64,000 nt of DNA from JAXDBM01 sp963709485. Its GTDB lineage: Bacteria > Desulfobacterota > Syntrophia > Syntrophales > Fen-1087. Under the pieces are notes generated by a model that saw nothing but the letters and a program-made list of their open reading frames with translations, searched no databases and was not told the origin of the DNA. The DNA lies in contig CAVPWE010000006.1 of NCBI GenBank assembly GCA_963709485.1, positions 1 to 64,000 of the forward strand. The letters run 5' to 3'. Shown in pieces: positions 10,300 to 18,294 of this stretch. The position numbers were made by a program, and so were the translations under genes. Position 1 is the first letter of the stretch. Every line of letters begins with the position of its first letter.

Positions 10300-12841
10300 T
10301 TATCCTTCCGGCGATTCCGGCCGCTGCAGGGACGCAGGCCCCCCGTCCCTGAAGGCATCGACTTTAACCTCCCGCCCGTCCGTTCGGATCGTGACCGCGC
10401 CGTCCCGGTCCGTCCTGTAGAGGCGGACGCTTCCCGCATCGTAGCGTTTCAGAACCTCCGGATGGGGATCGCGAAAAACGTTTTCATGGCCGCAGCTGAC
10501 CACGGCGATCCGCGGCTGAACCGCATTCAGAAAGGGCAGGGTGCTGGAGGTCAAACCACCGTGATGGGGGACAAAGAGGACATCACTTTTTAAATCGATG
10601 CCGCTGCGGACGAGGCGCTCTTCCGTCGGACGGGAAATATCGGCCGGGAGCAGGATGCCGATTCCGTCGAAAGTCAGCTTCAAAACGACGGACTGGTTGT
10701 TGACATCGTCATAGGTCGCGGAGGCATCCTGATCACGAACGGGACGCTTCGGATTCAGGATGCGAACCACCGCGCCGCCGAGGAAGGCAGGGGGCGTTTC
10801 CGCGGACACGATCCGGACGGGGACATGCTTTTCTTCGATCATCCTTCATGAATTCACGGTAGGGGTCGCTGTCCGCGATTTGACCGCTCATCCAGACCTC
10901 CCGCACAGCGAAGTTTTTCAAAATGAAGATCAGGCCGCCCAGATGATCCGGATGAACATGCGTCATGACCATCACATCGATCTTCCGGATTCCCTCATGC
11001 CACAAAAAGGGGGCAACCACGTATCGGCCGATGTCGAAGCTTTCCTCGTAGGAACCGCCGCCGTCGATCAGCATCCTTTTGCCGTGGGGAAATTGAACCA
11101 GCGTGGCGGATCCCTGGCCGACATCGATGGCCGTGATTCTGAGCTGCCGCTCCCTGAGGTCCGCCGTATGGCGGCAGGCGGCGCTGACCAGAACGAGGAG
11201 TGACAGCGCGCCGATCGCAACTTTCAGGCCCGTGATCTTTCGCGCGGCAGGCTTTCCGGTCTGCAGAGGGCCGCGCTTGCCGCCTGCCCGAAGGCCCATC
11301 AAAGCGAATATCGCCATCATCAAAAGGTAATAGCCGGCCAGTTCCGCCAGGGACGGCGTGGTCACGAAAATGGAAGAACCGGGAAGGGAAGCAAAAAAAT
11401 CGACGAGGGTCACGGATATTTTTACCAAAAAAGTGGATATCTTGACGAGCAGGACAGCCAGCGGTGAACAAAGAGGCGCAGCCAGAATGATTGCCATGCA
11501 GACGGGCAGGGCCATGATCCCCATGATGGGAACGACCGCAAGGTTTGCCGGCAGGGAAATGACGGACACGCGGTTGAAATAATAAACGATCAGGGGCAAT
11601 GTTCCCAGGGTGGCGCTCACGGACACAATGAGGAACAGCGCCGCGTCGTACACGATCCTGCCGCAGATCCTTTTGTGCGCGGAAAGTTCGGCCGGATCCG
11701 GCTTTGGAACCAGGGCTGCCAGTTTCGGGCTGATAAAAAGGATCGCCGCAACAGCCGTGAAGGACAGCTGGAAAGACAGATCAAAAAGGGATGCCGGCGA
11801 GAGGATCAGGATAACCAGCGCCGCAAGCGCAAGCGTGTTGTAGAGGTCCCGCACTTTCCCCAGCAGGACGGCTGCCAGCAGAGCCAGGGCCATGATGGTC
11901 GCCCGCACGACGGATACACCCATGCCGGCGATAAACGTGAAAATGGCGATCGGCAGAAAGGAAAAGGCCGTCGATAGCTTGACGATATTGAATCTCAAAA
12001 GCAGCGTCTCGGAAAATTTTATGATGAAGCGAAACAGAAAAACGGAAAAAACGGCGATAATGCCCACATTGAACCCGGAAATGGCGATGATGTGAGATGT
12101 GCCCGTCTGATTGAATTTCTCCATCATCTCCGGGGGAATTTCCTTTTGATCGCCCAGGATCATGGCCTGCACGATTTCACCATAGGGGGACGGTGAATTT
12201 TCCCGGATCAGCGTTTTCAGGCTTCTTCGAAATCTCTCAAGGGAAAGCCGCAGCCGGTTCCCCTGATCTTCCCGCAGGACGATGATGTTGGCGGGGTTGT
12301 CAATGAAGCCGCGGACCAGGACCCCCCGCAGGCGAAGATAGCGCTCGTAGTCGAACCCGCCGGGATTGTAAAAATTATGCGGCCTTTTCAGTTTCGTCCT
12401 GAACCGGATGACATCCCCATACTTGTACGTCTCGCCGGTTGCCGTGTTCAGGAGGACCTTGCCTTCCACGGGAAGGAGGGCATCGTCCTTCCGGATCCGG
12501 AAAACGGAAACGGTCAGCGCCGTTTTTTCGGCCGATGCACGGGGGTTCTCCGATACCACCCCGTCGATGACCAGCCTTCCCTCATGGACATAACGGCTGA
12601 TGTGATGCGGGCCCGGCTTCTGATAGAGATCCTGATTGATCGCCAGAACGGACATCAGAAACATCGAGGCCGCGATCGCGACATGCAATGCCCATTCCTG
12701 CCGCTTTCGCAATGCGATCAGCATGCCGGTGAAAGCAGCGACCAGACCGATCAGCAATCCCTGATCGGGGATTTCCTTTAAAAAACCCGTGACGATTCCC
12801 GCCATGGCGGCGATGAGGAGGGGAGTAAGCGGTCTTTGCAT
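10300..12841 (-). CDS. comEC: ComEC/Rec2-type DNA uptake channel protein, one frameshift
   Basis: Multi-pass membrane protein for passage of single-stranded DNA into the cytoplasm. The first 700 residues hold two N-terminal helices, a DUF4131-like segment (ENPRASAEKTALTV), the competence membrane domain (GTSHIIAISGFNVGI, GVSVVRATIMA) and the start of a metallo-hydrolase domain (DVGQGSATLVQFPHGKRMLIDGG, HVHPDH). The rest of that domain (DVLFVPHHGG...) lies in another frame from about 10840; one base must be removed near the GAAGGATGATCG stretch. Joined length about 846 residues, typical. It is the only break in the clean part of the window, so it may be an error or a true mutation. The ATG has no good ribosome site. 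Confidence 0.85.
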
Positions 12842-12852
12842 GAGTTAATTTG

Positions 12853-12880
12853 TTGAAATATGTCTAAAAAAAATTATATA
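12853..12880 (+). promoter_or_regulatory. Candidate promoter for pilS
   Basis: TTGAAA (12853-12858), a 16-base A-rich spacer and TATATA (12875-12880), in the 85-base AT-rich gap between the divergent comEC and pilS genes. The start site would be near 12887. Confidence 0.4.
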
Positions 12881-12882
12881 GG

Positions 12883-12927
12883 ATGATTATGGAAGATAAG
12901 AACAATCCCTCCCGCGAGGCCCGGTGA
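12883..12927 (+). other. Possible 14-codon upstream ORF coupled to pilS
   Basis: ATG 12883 (or in-frame ATG 12889) reads MIMEDKNNPSREAR and stops at TGA 12925-12927, overlapping the pilS ATG (TGATG). The GAGG used by pilS lies inside it. It may only be chance, or may couple pilS translation to a short peptide. Confidence 0.25.
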
Positions 12928-14600
12928 TGCTGCAAGAAAAAACGGCGATCCGGCTCCGGTCTTTGATGCTGTCGAGAGTCGCAATCGTCACGCTCTTGCT
13001 GGGCATCGCCATTTTCATGCACAGCAAAGGCGAAGCGTATCTGCCCGAGATATCGCTCCGTGCGCTATACGGGGTCATTATCACATCCTACATCCTGTCG
13101 CTTCTCTATTATTTTCTTCCCCGTCTGGTCAAGAACGTCAAAACAAACCTCTACGTCCAGGTCATCGGCGACGTTGCAATGGTCACCGGCCTGGTTTACG
13201 CGACGGGCGGCATCAGCAGCATCTATCCGGTTTTTTACACACTGGTCATCATTTATTCCGTTTTATTCCTGGGCAGGCGGGGCGGGCTGATCACGGCTTC
13301 CGCCTGCAGCATCTGCTATGGCCTCCTCCTCGATCTGGAGTACTATAAATTTCTGACGCCCCCCCATACGGCCATGATCCGGGATTACCCGTTTGCGGCA
13401 AGCTATGTGTTCTCAAGGATCATCACCTACATAGTTTCCTTCTATCTGATCGCCTTCCTCGCCATTTTTATCGTGGAACAGGAAAAGAAGACGAGAACGC
13501 TGCTCCGGGAAAAGGAAACGGCGTTCGACCAGCTCGATGTGCTGCACCGAAGCATCATCGAGTCCGTGGACACGGGCATTTTGACGATCAATCGCCGGGG
13601 CCAGATCAAATCCTTCAACCGGGCGGCGGAGGAAATCACCGGCTTTTCCTTCGACGAAATCGAAAACAGAAATATCGCCGATTTGTTCCCGGCGTACGGG
13701 GATTTTGTTGCGAAGATTCAGGCGGGGAGCAACCCGGAGCCGGAGCGAAGCCGGGTGGAGATACAGATCGACAGCAGGGAGAAAAAGCCGCTGACCCTGG
13801 GCTGTTCCCTTTCCTTTCTGAATGACGGACAAGGCAAAAGGATCGGGGATATTATCGTCTTCCAGGATTTGACAGCCGTCAAAAAAATGGAGGCGAGTCT
13901 TGAAAAAAACAAGAAGCTTGCTTTTATCGGCGAAATGGCGGCGGGACTGGCCCATGAAATCAGAAACCCCCTGGCATCGATCGGCGGCTCCATTCAGGTT
14001 TTGAACAAAAGCCTCGCCCTGAGCAAGGCCGATGAACGACTCATGCAGATCATTCTGAGGGGCAAGGATCAGCTTGAGAGTTTCATGAGGGATTTTCTCC
14101 TTCTGTCCAGACCGTCGCCGGGAAAGCCGGAAGACATCCGGATCACGGATATGATTGAGGAGGTGCTCGAATCGATGCGCTACCTGCCGGACTGGCGGGG
14201 CGATATCGTGACGGTGAAATCTATTCAGGATCCGCTGCCCCTCATTCGCGCAAACAAGGCGGAAATCAGGCAGTTGATCTGGAACCTTCTCATGAATGCG
14301 GTCCAATCCATGCCGGACGGCGGCCGTCTGGGCATCGAAGCCGGACCGGACAGGACGGATGCATCCGGTCCCTGTCTCGAACTCCGGATCAAGGACAGCG
14401 GCCGGGGAATCGCGGAAAAGGATGCGGGCCGGCTTTTCGAACCCTTTTTCACGACCCGGGAAAAAGGAATGGGAATGGGGCTGGCGATTGTCAACCGGAT
14501 CGTGGACAGTCACAGCGGCAAAATAAAAGTAGACAGCCGCTCGGGCGAAGGGACGACTTTCACGGTATGGCTTCCCTGCCTGACGGAAGCGGAGAGATGA
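12927..14600 (+). CDS. pilS: PilS-like sensor histidine kinase
   Basis: About 558 residues. The N-terminal third has six or so membrane helices (residues about 15-190), then a PAS domain (residues about 205-315, SIIESVDTGILTINRRGQI, FNRAAEEITGF), a HisKA domain with the phospho-acceptor in LAHEIRNPLASIGG (His about 345), and an ATPase domain with N box (NLLMNAVQSM), DSGRGI and GMGMGLAIV. This order matches PilS, kinase of the type IV pilus regulator PilR. Start ATG 12927 is eight bases from GAGG. It overlaps the next gene by ATGA. No pilin gene is in the window. Confidence 0.85.
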   Translation: MLQEKTAIRLRSLMLSRVAIVTLLLGIAIFMHSKGEAYLPEISLRALYGVIITSYILSLLYYFLPRLVKNVKTNLYVQVIGDVAMVTGLVYATGGISSIYPVFYTLVIIYSVLFLGRRGGLITASACSICYGLLLDLEYYKFLTPPHTAMIRDYPFAASYVFSRIITYIVSFYLIAFLAIFIVEQEKKTRTLLREKETAFDQLDVLHRSIIESVDTGILTINRRGQIKSFNRAAEEITGFSFDEIENRNIADLFPAYGDFVAKIQAGSNPEPERSRVEIQIDSREKKPLTLGCSLSFLNDGQGKRIGDIIVFQDLTAVKKMEASLEKNKKLAFIGEMAAGLAHEIRNPLASIGGSIQVLNKSLALSKADERLMQIILRGKDQLESFMRDFLLLSRPSPGKPEDIRITDMIEEVLESMRYLPDWRGDIVTVKSIQDPLPLIRANKAEIRQLIWNLLMNAVQSMPDGGRLGIEAGPDRTDASGPCLELRIKDSGRGIAEKDAGRLFEPFFTTREKGMGMGLAIVNRIVDSHSGKIKVDSRSGEGTTFTVWLPCLTEAER

Positions 14601-15976
14601 AAATGGCAAAAATCCTCGTTCTGGACGACGACAAGGGAATGAGAGAGTTTCTCGAAATCATGCTGGGCAGGGAAGGGTATGATGTCACTTCCGCCTTCGA
14701 CGGTGAAAAGGCCCTGAACCTCTGCAAGAAAGTTCCCTTCGATCTGATTCTCACGGATCTGAAAATGCCCAGGATGGACGGCATCGAATTCCTGAAACGG
14801 GTGAAGGACATCAGCCCCGAAGCGATGATCATTCTGATGACCGCTTATGCTTCCGGCGAAACGGCCGTCTCCGCGATGAAGGAGGGAGCCTATGACTATA
14901 TCGAAAAAAATTTCGACATTGAAGACCTGGCGCGGCTGATCCGGGAAGCGCTGAACAAGAAGGGGATCAAGAAGAGCGACGCCCAATTCATCAGAGAGGT
15001 GGAAGAAGCGGTCTCCTTCGGGGGGATGATCGGAAAGAGCAAGGAAATGCTCAGGGTCTATGCGACCATCAAAAAGATAGCGGGCACCGCGGCCAATATA
15101 CTGATTCTCGGTGAAAGCGGCACCGGCAAGGAGCTGGTTGCCCGGGCCATCCATGAAAACAGCCCGCGCAAGGGATTGCCTTTTGTCATCATCAACTGCG
15201 GGGGAATACCGGAAACGCTCCTCGAATCGGAATTCTTCGGGTACATGAGAGGATCTTTCACGGGGGCCCACGCCGACAAGCCCGGCCTGTTCGAGGCGGC
15301 AAGCGGCGGCACGATATTCCTCGATGAAATCGGAGATTTGCCTTCGATTCTGCAAGTAAAGCTTTTACGCGTCGTACAGGAGAAAACCTTTCGGCGCATC
15401 GGGGGTGCGGAGGACATCAAAGTCAATGTCCGGATCATCTCGGCGACCAATCAGAATCTTTCGGCAAAGGTCAAGGACAACACCTTCCGGGAGGATCTCT
15501 ACTACCGTCTCAATGTCATTCCCATCCACCTTCCACCCCTGCGGGAAAGAAGGGACGACATCCCCATCCTGGCGAAGCACTTCATCGAAAAATACTCCCG
15601 GGATTTCGGAAAGGAAGTCAAAAATATATCCGTCTACGCACTGGAGCTCCTGATGAATTACCAATTTCCCGGAAACATCCGCGAGCTTGCCAACATCATC
15701 GAGCGCAGCGTCGCACTCGAATCGTCCAACATCGTTCTGCCGGAGAATCTCCGATTGTCGGAAACCCGGGAGGCGGCCGGTTCTTTCCCCGATTATCGGA
15801 TTGCCGGTGAGGGCGTTGACCTGAATGAGGAACTGGCCCATATCGAGAGGCAATGGATTCTCAGCGCCCTCGAAAAATCGAAAGGATCCAAGACCAAAGC
15901 GGCGGAACTGCTGCACGTGACCGTCGATTCCCTGCGCTACCGCATTGAAAAGCTGGGAATGGAAACGGATTCATAA
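14597..15976 (+). CDS. pilR: PilR-like sigma-54-dependent response regulator
   Basis: About 459 residues. Receiver domain with LVLDDD and phospho-acceptor in LILTDLKMPRMDG (Asp about 54); AAA+ domain with Walker A GESGTGKE (about 172) and the sigma-54 contact loop as GSFTGA (about 218), the variant found in PilR rather than the usual GAFTGA; Walker B GGTIFLDEIGD; and a C-terminal Fis-type helix-turn-helix (TKAAELLHVTVDSLRYRIEKLG). It activates RpoN promoters, classically pilA. ATG 14597 overlaps the pilS stop; ATG 14603 with GGAGAG six bases upstream is an equally good start. Confidence 0.88.
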   Translation: MKMAKILVLDDDKGMREFLEIMLGREGYDVTSAFDGEKALNLCKKVPFDLILTDLKMPRMDGIEFLKRVKDISPEAMIILMTAYASGETAVSAMKEGAYDYIEKNFDIEDLARLIREALNKKGIKKSDAQFIREVEEAVSFGGMIGKSKEMLRVYATIKKIAGTAANILILGESGTGKELVARAIHENSPRKGLPFVIINCGGIPETLLESEFFGYMRGSFTGAHADKPGLFEAASGGTIFLDEIGDLPSILQVKLLRVVQEKTFRRIGGAEDIKVNVRIISATNQNLSAKVKDNTFREDLYYRLNVIPIHLPPLRERRDDIPILAKHFIEKYSRDFGKEVKNISVYALELLMNYQFPGNIRELANIIERSVALESSNIVLPENLRLSETREAAGSFPDYRIAGEGVDLNEELAHIERQWILSALEKSKGSKTKAAELLHVTVDSLRYRIEKLGMETDS

Positions 15977-15984
15977 AATATTTC

Positions 15985-16014
15985 TTGACATCCCTTCCGC
16001 TTTGCCTTTATATG
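15985..16014 (+). promoter_or_regulatory. Sigma-70 promoter of the Phe leader and transport operon
   Basis: TTGACA (15985-15990) is a perfect -35; TTATAT (16008-16013, 17-base spacer) or TATATG (16009-16014, 18-base spacer) is the -10. It begins nine bases after the pilR stop. The transcript should start near 16020, almost at the ribosome site of the leader peptide. Confidence 0.7.
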
Positions 16015-16035
16015 ATGGCAAGAGGAACGTTACTG

Positions 16036-16125
16036 ATGAAAAGTCAAAATGTCATTGATCGCCGGGTTGTCCGTTTTTTCGCTTTCTTCAGCTTTTTTAG
16101 CGAGGTCTGCCTGCCGCGCTCATGA
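16036..16125 (+). CDS. Phenylalanine-rich leader peptide of a transcription attenuator
   Basis: A 29-codon reading frame, MKSQNVIDRRVVRFFAFFS then FFSEVCLPRS. AGAGGA (16021-16026) gives a proper ribosome site. Six of nine residues at codons 16075-16098 are Phe (FFAFFSFF), strikingly like the Phe runs of the E. coli pheL and pheM leaders. The stop codon (16123-16125) lies so that a ribosome finishing the peptide would cover the antiterminator strand at 16105-16118. Promoter directly upstream, terminator directly downstream. Everything here is seen in sequence; the control function follows from the known attenuation mechanism. Confidence 0.75.
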   Translation: MKSQNVIDRRVVRFFAFFSFFSEVCLPRS

Positions 16126-16185
16126 CATGACTTGAGCCATGACGCCGCGGGCGGACCTTTTCGAGCTGCCCGCGGCTTTTTTTTT
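16105..16185 (+). terminator. Attenuator: antiterminator pairing and intrinsic terminator
   Basis: Terminator: GCCGCGGGC (16144-16152) pairs perfectly with GCCCGCGGC (16168-16176), followed by nine T (16177-16185). Antiterminator: 16105-16118 (GTCTGCCTGCCGCG) can pair with 16143-16156 at 13 of 14 positions (two G-U pairs, one C-C mismatch), using up the whole 5' arm of the terminator. Stalling at the Phe codons would leave 16105-16118 free and allow read-through; translation to the stop codon would mask it and allow termination. I did not find a strong protector hairpin within the leader itself. Confidence 0.75.
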
Positions 16186-16189
16186 GAAG

Positions 16190-16219
16190 GCCGTGGAATC
16201 AGATCCATGGCTTTTTTTT
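16190..16219 (+). terminator. Second, weaker intrinsic terminator before the binding-protein gene
   Basis: GCCGTGG (16190-16196) pairs with CCATGGC (16205-16211) with one G-U pair and an eight-base loop, followed by eight T. It lies between the attenuator and the ribosome site of the next gene (16231-16236). Confidence 0.5.
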
Positions 16220-16244
16220 ATCTTTTTTCGAGGAGGACGGGGTG

Positions 16245-17453
16245 ATGAATAAAATCATGAGATGGACGAATGCGATGGGCATGCTGGCCGTGTTGACCTT
16301 CTTCGCCACAGCGCCGATGGCCGATGCCGCGGCCATTAAAGTTGGGGCGGCGATCAACATGACCGGCCCGGCTTCCACCTGGGGCCAGTACCATGCCAGG
16401 GGGCAGCAGGATTACTTCCGCTATGTCAACGAAGTCAAAGGAGGCGTAGCCGGGAGAAAGATCGAGATGATTCTGGTCGATACGGGTTACAAGGTCCCGG
16501 AAGCCGTCGCCGCCGTGAGGAAGTTCGCTGTTCAGGACCAGGTGGACATGATCGCCACCTGGGGGGCCGGGGAGGGTCTGGCCGCGAAGCCCATCATCCA
16601 GAACTACCGGATTCCCACAATCAATTACTCCACAAGCTGGGAAATCCTGGAGGCGCCGGTCGATTACATGTATCTTCCCTTCGGCAGTTACCGGATGGAT
16701 TGCTATGCGGTGATTGACTACATCCGGACCATTCACAAGGGAAAGGAGGCGCCCAAGATCGGCCTGCTGACCTACAACAATGCATACGGCCGCTCCATTC
16801 ACAAGCCGACCCGCGAGTATGCCGCCCAGCAGAAGGTGCAGATTGTTGCGATCGAGGAATTCCCCCCGAAAACGGTGGACCTGACGACGGAGCTGCTGCG
16901 GCTCAAGCAGAAGGGCGCGGAATACATCTTCATGCAGATGCTGCCCGCCGCCATCATCACGACATTCAAGAGCGCCGACCGGATCGGTTATGCGCCGCAA
17001 TTCTTCGGGACATGGACATCCACGGACCCGGACTTCTTCAAGCTTGGACAGGGCCTGATCCGGGACCGGCTGAACATGCAGTTCCCGGGCGGTCTGCCCT
17101 CAGACAACACGAAGGGCATTGCGCTCATGAAAGAGCTTTGGAAGCGCTACAAGACGGTTGACAAGTTCGATGCGGCCTACTGGGAGGGCGTTGTCATCGG
17201 CATGATCATGGAGCGGGCCTTTGTCCGGGCGCAGGAATCCTTCAAGCAGATCAACCGGGAAACGATCAACAAGGCGATGGAATCCTTCCGGAACGAGGAT
17301 TTCGGAGGCCTTGTGCCGAACGTCACCTACAGCCGGAAAGACCACGGCGCATCTTTCAAGGCCAGAATGGTCCGGGTGCGGGAGGACGGTTCCCTGATCC
17401 CGCTGACCAACTTCTACACGCCCGGACAAGAGAAGATCAAACTGGCGAAGTGA
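16245..17453 (+). CDS. Branched-chain-amino-acid-type ABC transporter substrate-binding protein
   Basis: 402 residues, normal for the HAAT (LivK) family. A signal peptide (MNKIMRWTN... to the ADAA region near residue 28) leads into the mature start IKVGAAINMTGPAS, typical of periplasmic LivK-like proteins that bind amino acids, amides, urea or aromatic acids. ATG 16245 has AGGAGG eight bases upstream. It is the first gene after the Phe attenuator and is followed by ATPase, ligase, permease, permease and ATPase genes, all on the same strand. The attenuator hints at an aromatic or Phe-related ligand; the sequence itself does not tell. Confidence 0.88.
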   Translation: MNKIMRWTNAMGMLAVLTFFATAPMADAAAIKVGAAINMTGPASTWGQYHARGQQDYFRYVNEVKGGVAGRKIEMILVDTGYKVPEAVAAVRKFAVQDQVDMIATWGAGEGLAAKPIIQNYRIPTINYSTSWEILEAPVDYMYLPFGSYRMDCYAVIDYIRTIHKGKEAPKIGLLTYNNAYGRSIHKPTREYAAQQKVQIVAIEEFPPKTVDLTTELLRLKQKGAEYIFMQMLPAAIITTFKSADRIGYAPQFFGTWTSTDPDFFKLGQGLIRDRLNMQFPGGLPSDNTKGIALMKELWKRYKTVDKFDAAYWEGVVIGMIMERAFVRAQESFKQINRETINKAMESFRNEDFGGLVPNVTYSRKDHGASFKARMVRVREDGSLIPLTNFYTPGQEKIKLAK

Positions 17454-17466
17454 GGCCGGGAACCCG

Positions 17467-18294
17467 ATGAAATCACAGCGCAGCCGGCCGGGCATCTTCA
17501 GCACGCGGAATCAGGAAGACGCCACGGCTGAACTGGACATTTCGAATCTCTCCCTGCATTTCGGCGGGGTCAGGGCATTGCACGACATCGATCTGGCCGT
17601 TCACACCGGCGAACTGGTCGCGGTGATCGGTCCGAACGGCGCGGGCAAGACCAGCCTCCTGAACTGCATGACCGGTTTCTACCGGCCGCAGCAGGGCAGC
17701 ATCCGCTTCAACGGCCGGGACATCACCCATTTTCCCCCCCATGAACTGGTGCGCATCGGCATCGGGCGGACCTTTCAGAACATCGAGCTGTTTCCGGGGA
17801 TGACGGTGTTGTCGAACATGCTGCTGGCGCGGCACATCCACTGTCGCTACGGCCTCGGCGCCGCGACGCTCTTCGCGGCCTCCGCCCGGAAAGAGGAGAT
17901 CCGCCACCGGCTCGTTCTGGAAGAGGTGATCGATTTTCTGGAGATGCAGGCGATCCGCAAGAAAACGGTCGGATCCCTTCCCTACGGTCTGATGAAAAGG
18001 GTCGAACTCGGGCGCGCCCTGGCGCTGGAACCGAGGCTCCTCGTCCTCGACGAGCCTTTTGCCGGCATGAACCTCGAGGAAAAGGAGGACATGGTCCGGT
18101 TTCTCATCGAACTGAACGAAGCCTGGGGCCAGACCATGATCCTGGTGGAGCACGACATGTCCATTGTCATGAGCATTTCCCAGCGGATCATGGTCCTGAA
18201 TTTCGGCGAGAAGCTGGCCGAGGGGACGCCGGAAGCGGTGCGGAACCACCCGGAGGTGATCAAGGCCTATCTGGGTGACGCGGAATCCCTATGA
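17467..18294 (+). CDS. HAAT-family ABC transporter ATPase (LivG-like)
   Basis: 275 residues. Walker A GPNGAGKTS (about residue 58), Q-loop GRTFQNIELFPGMTV, Walker B LLVLDEPFAGMN and switch EHDMSIVM. The signature region reads LPYGLMKRVELGRAL, the LPYG form usual in LivG rather than LSGGQ. A 30-residue N-terminal extension precedes the ABC core. Thirteen bases after the binding-protein gene; the last four bases overlap the ligase start (ATGA). It should pair with the LivF-like ATPase at 22188. Confidence 0.9.
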   Translation: MKSQRSRPGIFSTRNQEDATAELDISNLSLHFGGVRALHDIDLAVHTGELVAVIGPNGAGKTSLLNCMTGFYRPQQGSIRFNGRDITHFPPHELVRIGIGRTFQNIELFPGMTVLSNMLLARHIHCRYGLGAATLFAASARKEEIRHRLVLEEVIDFLEMQAIRKKTVGSLPYGLMKRVELGRALALEPRLLVLDEPFAGMNLEEKEDMVRFLIELNEAWGQTMILVEHDMSIVMSISQRIMVLNFGEKLAEGTPEAVRNHPEVIKAYLGDAESL

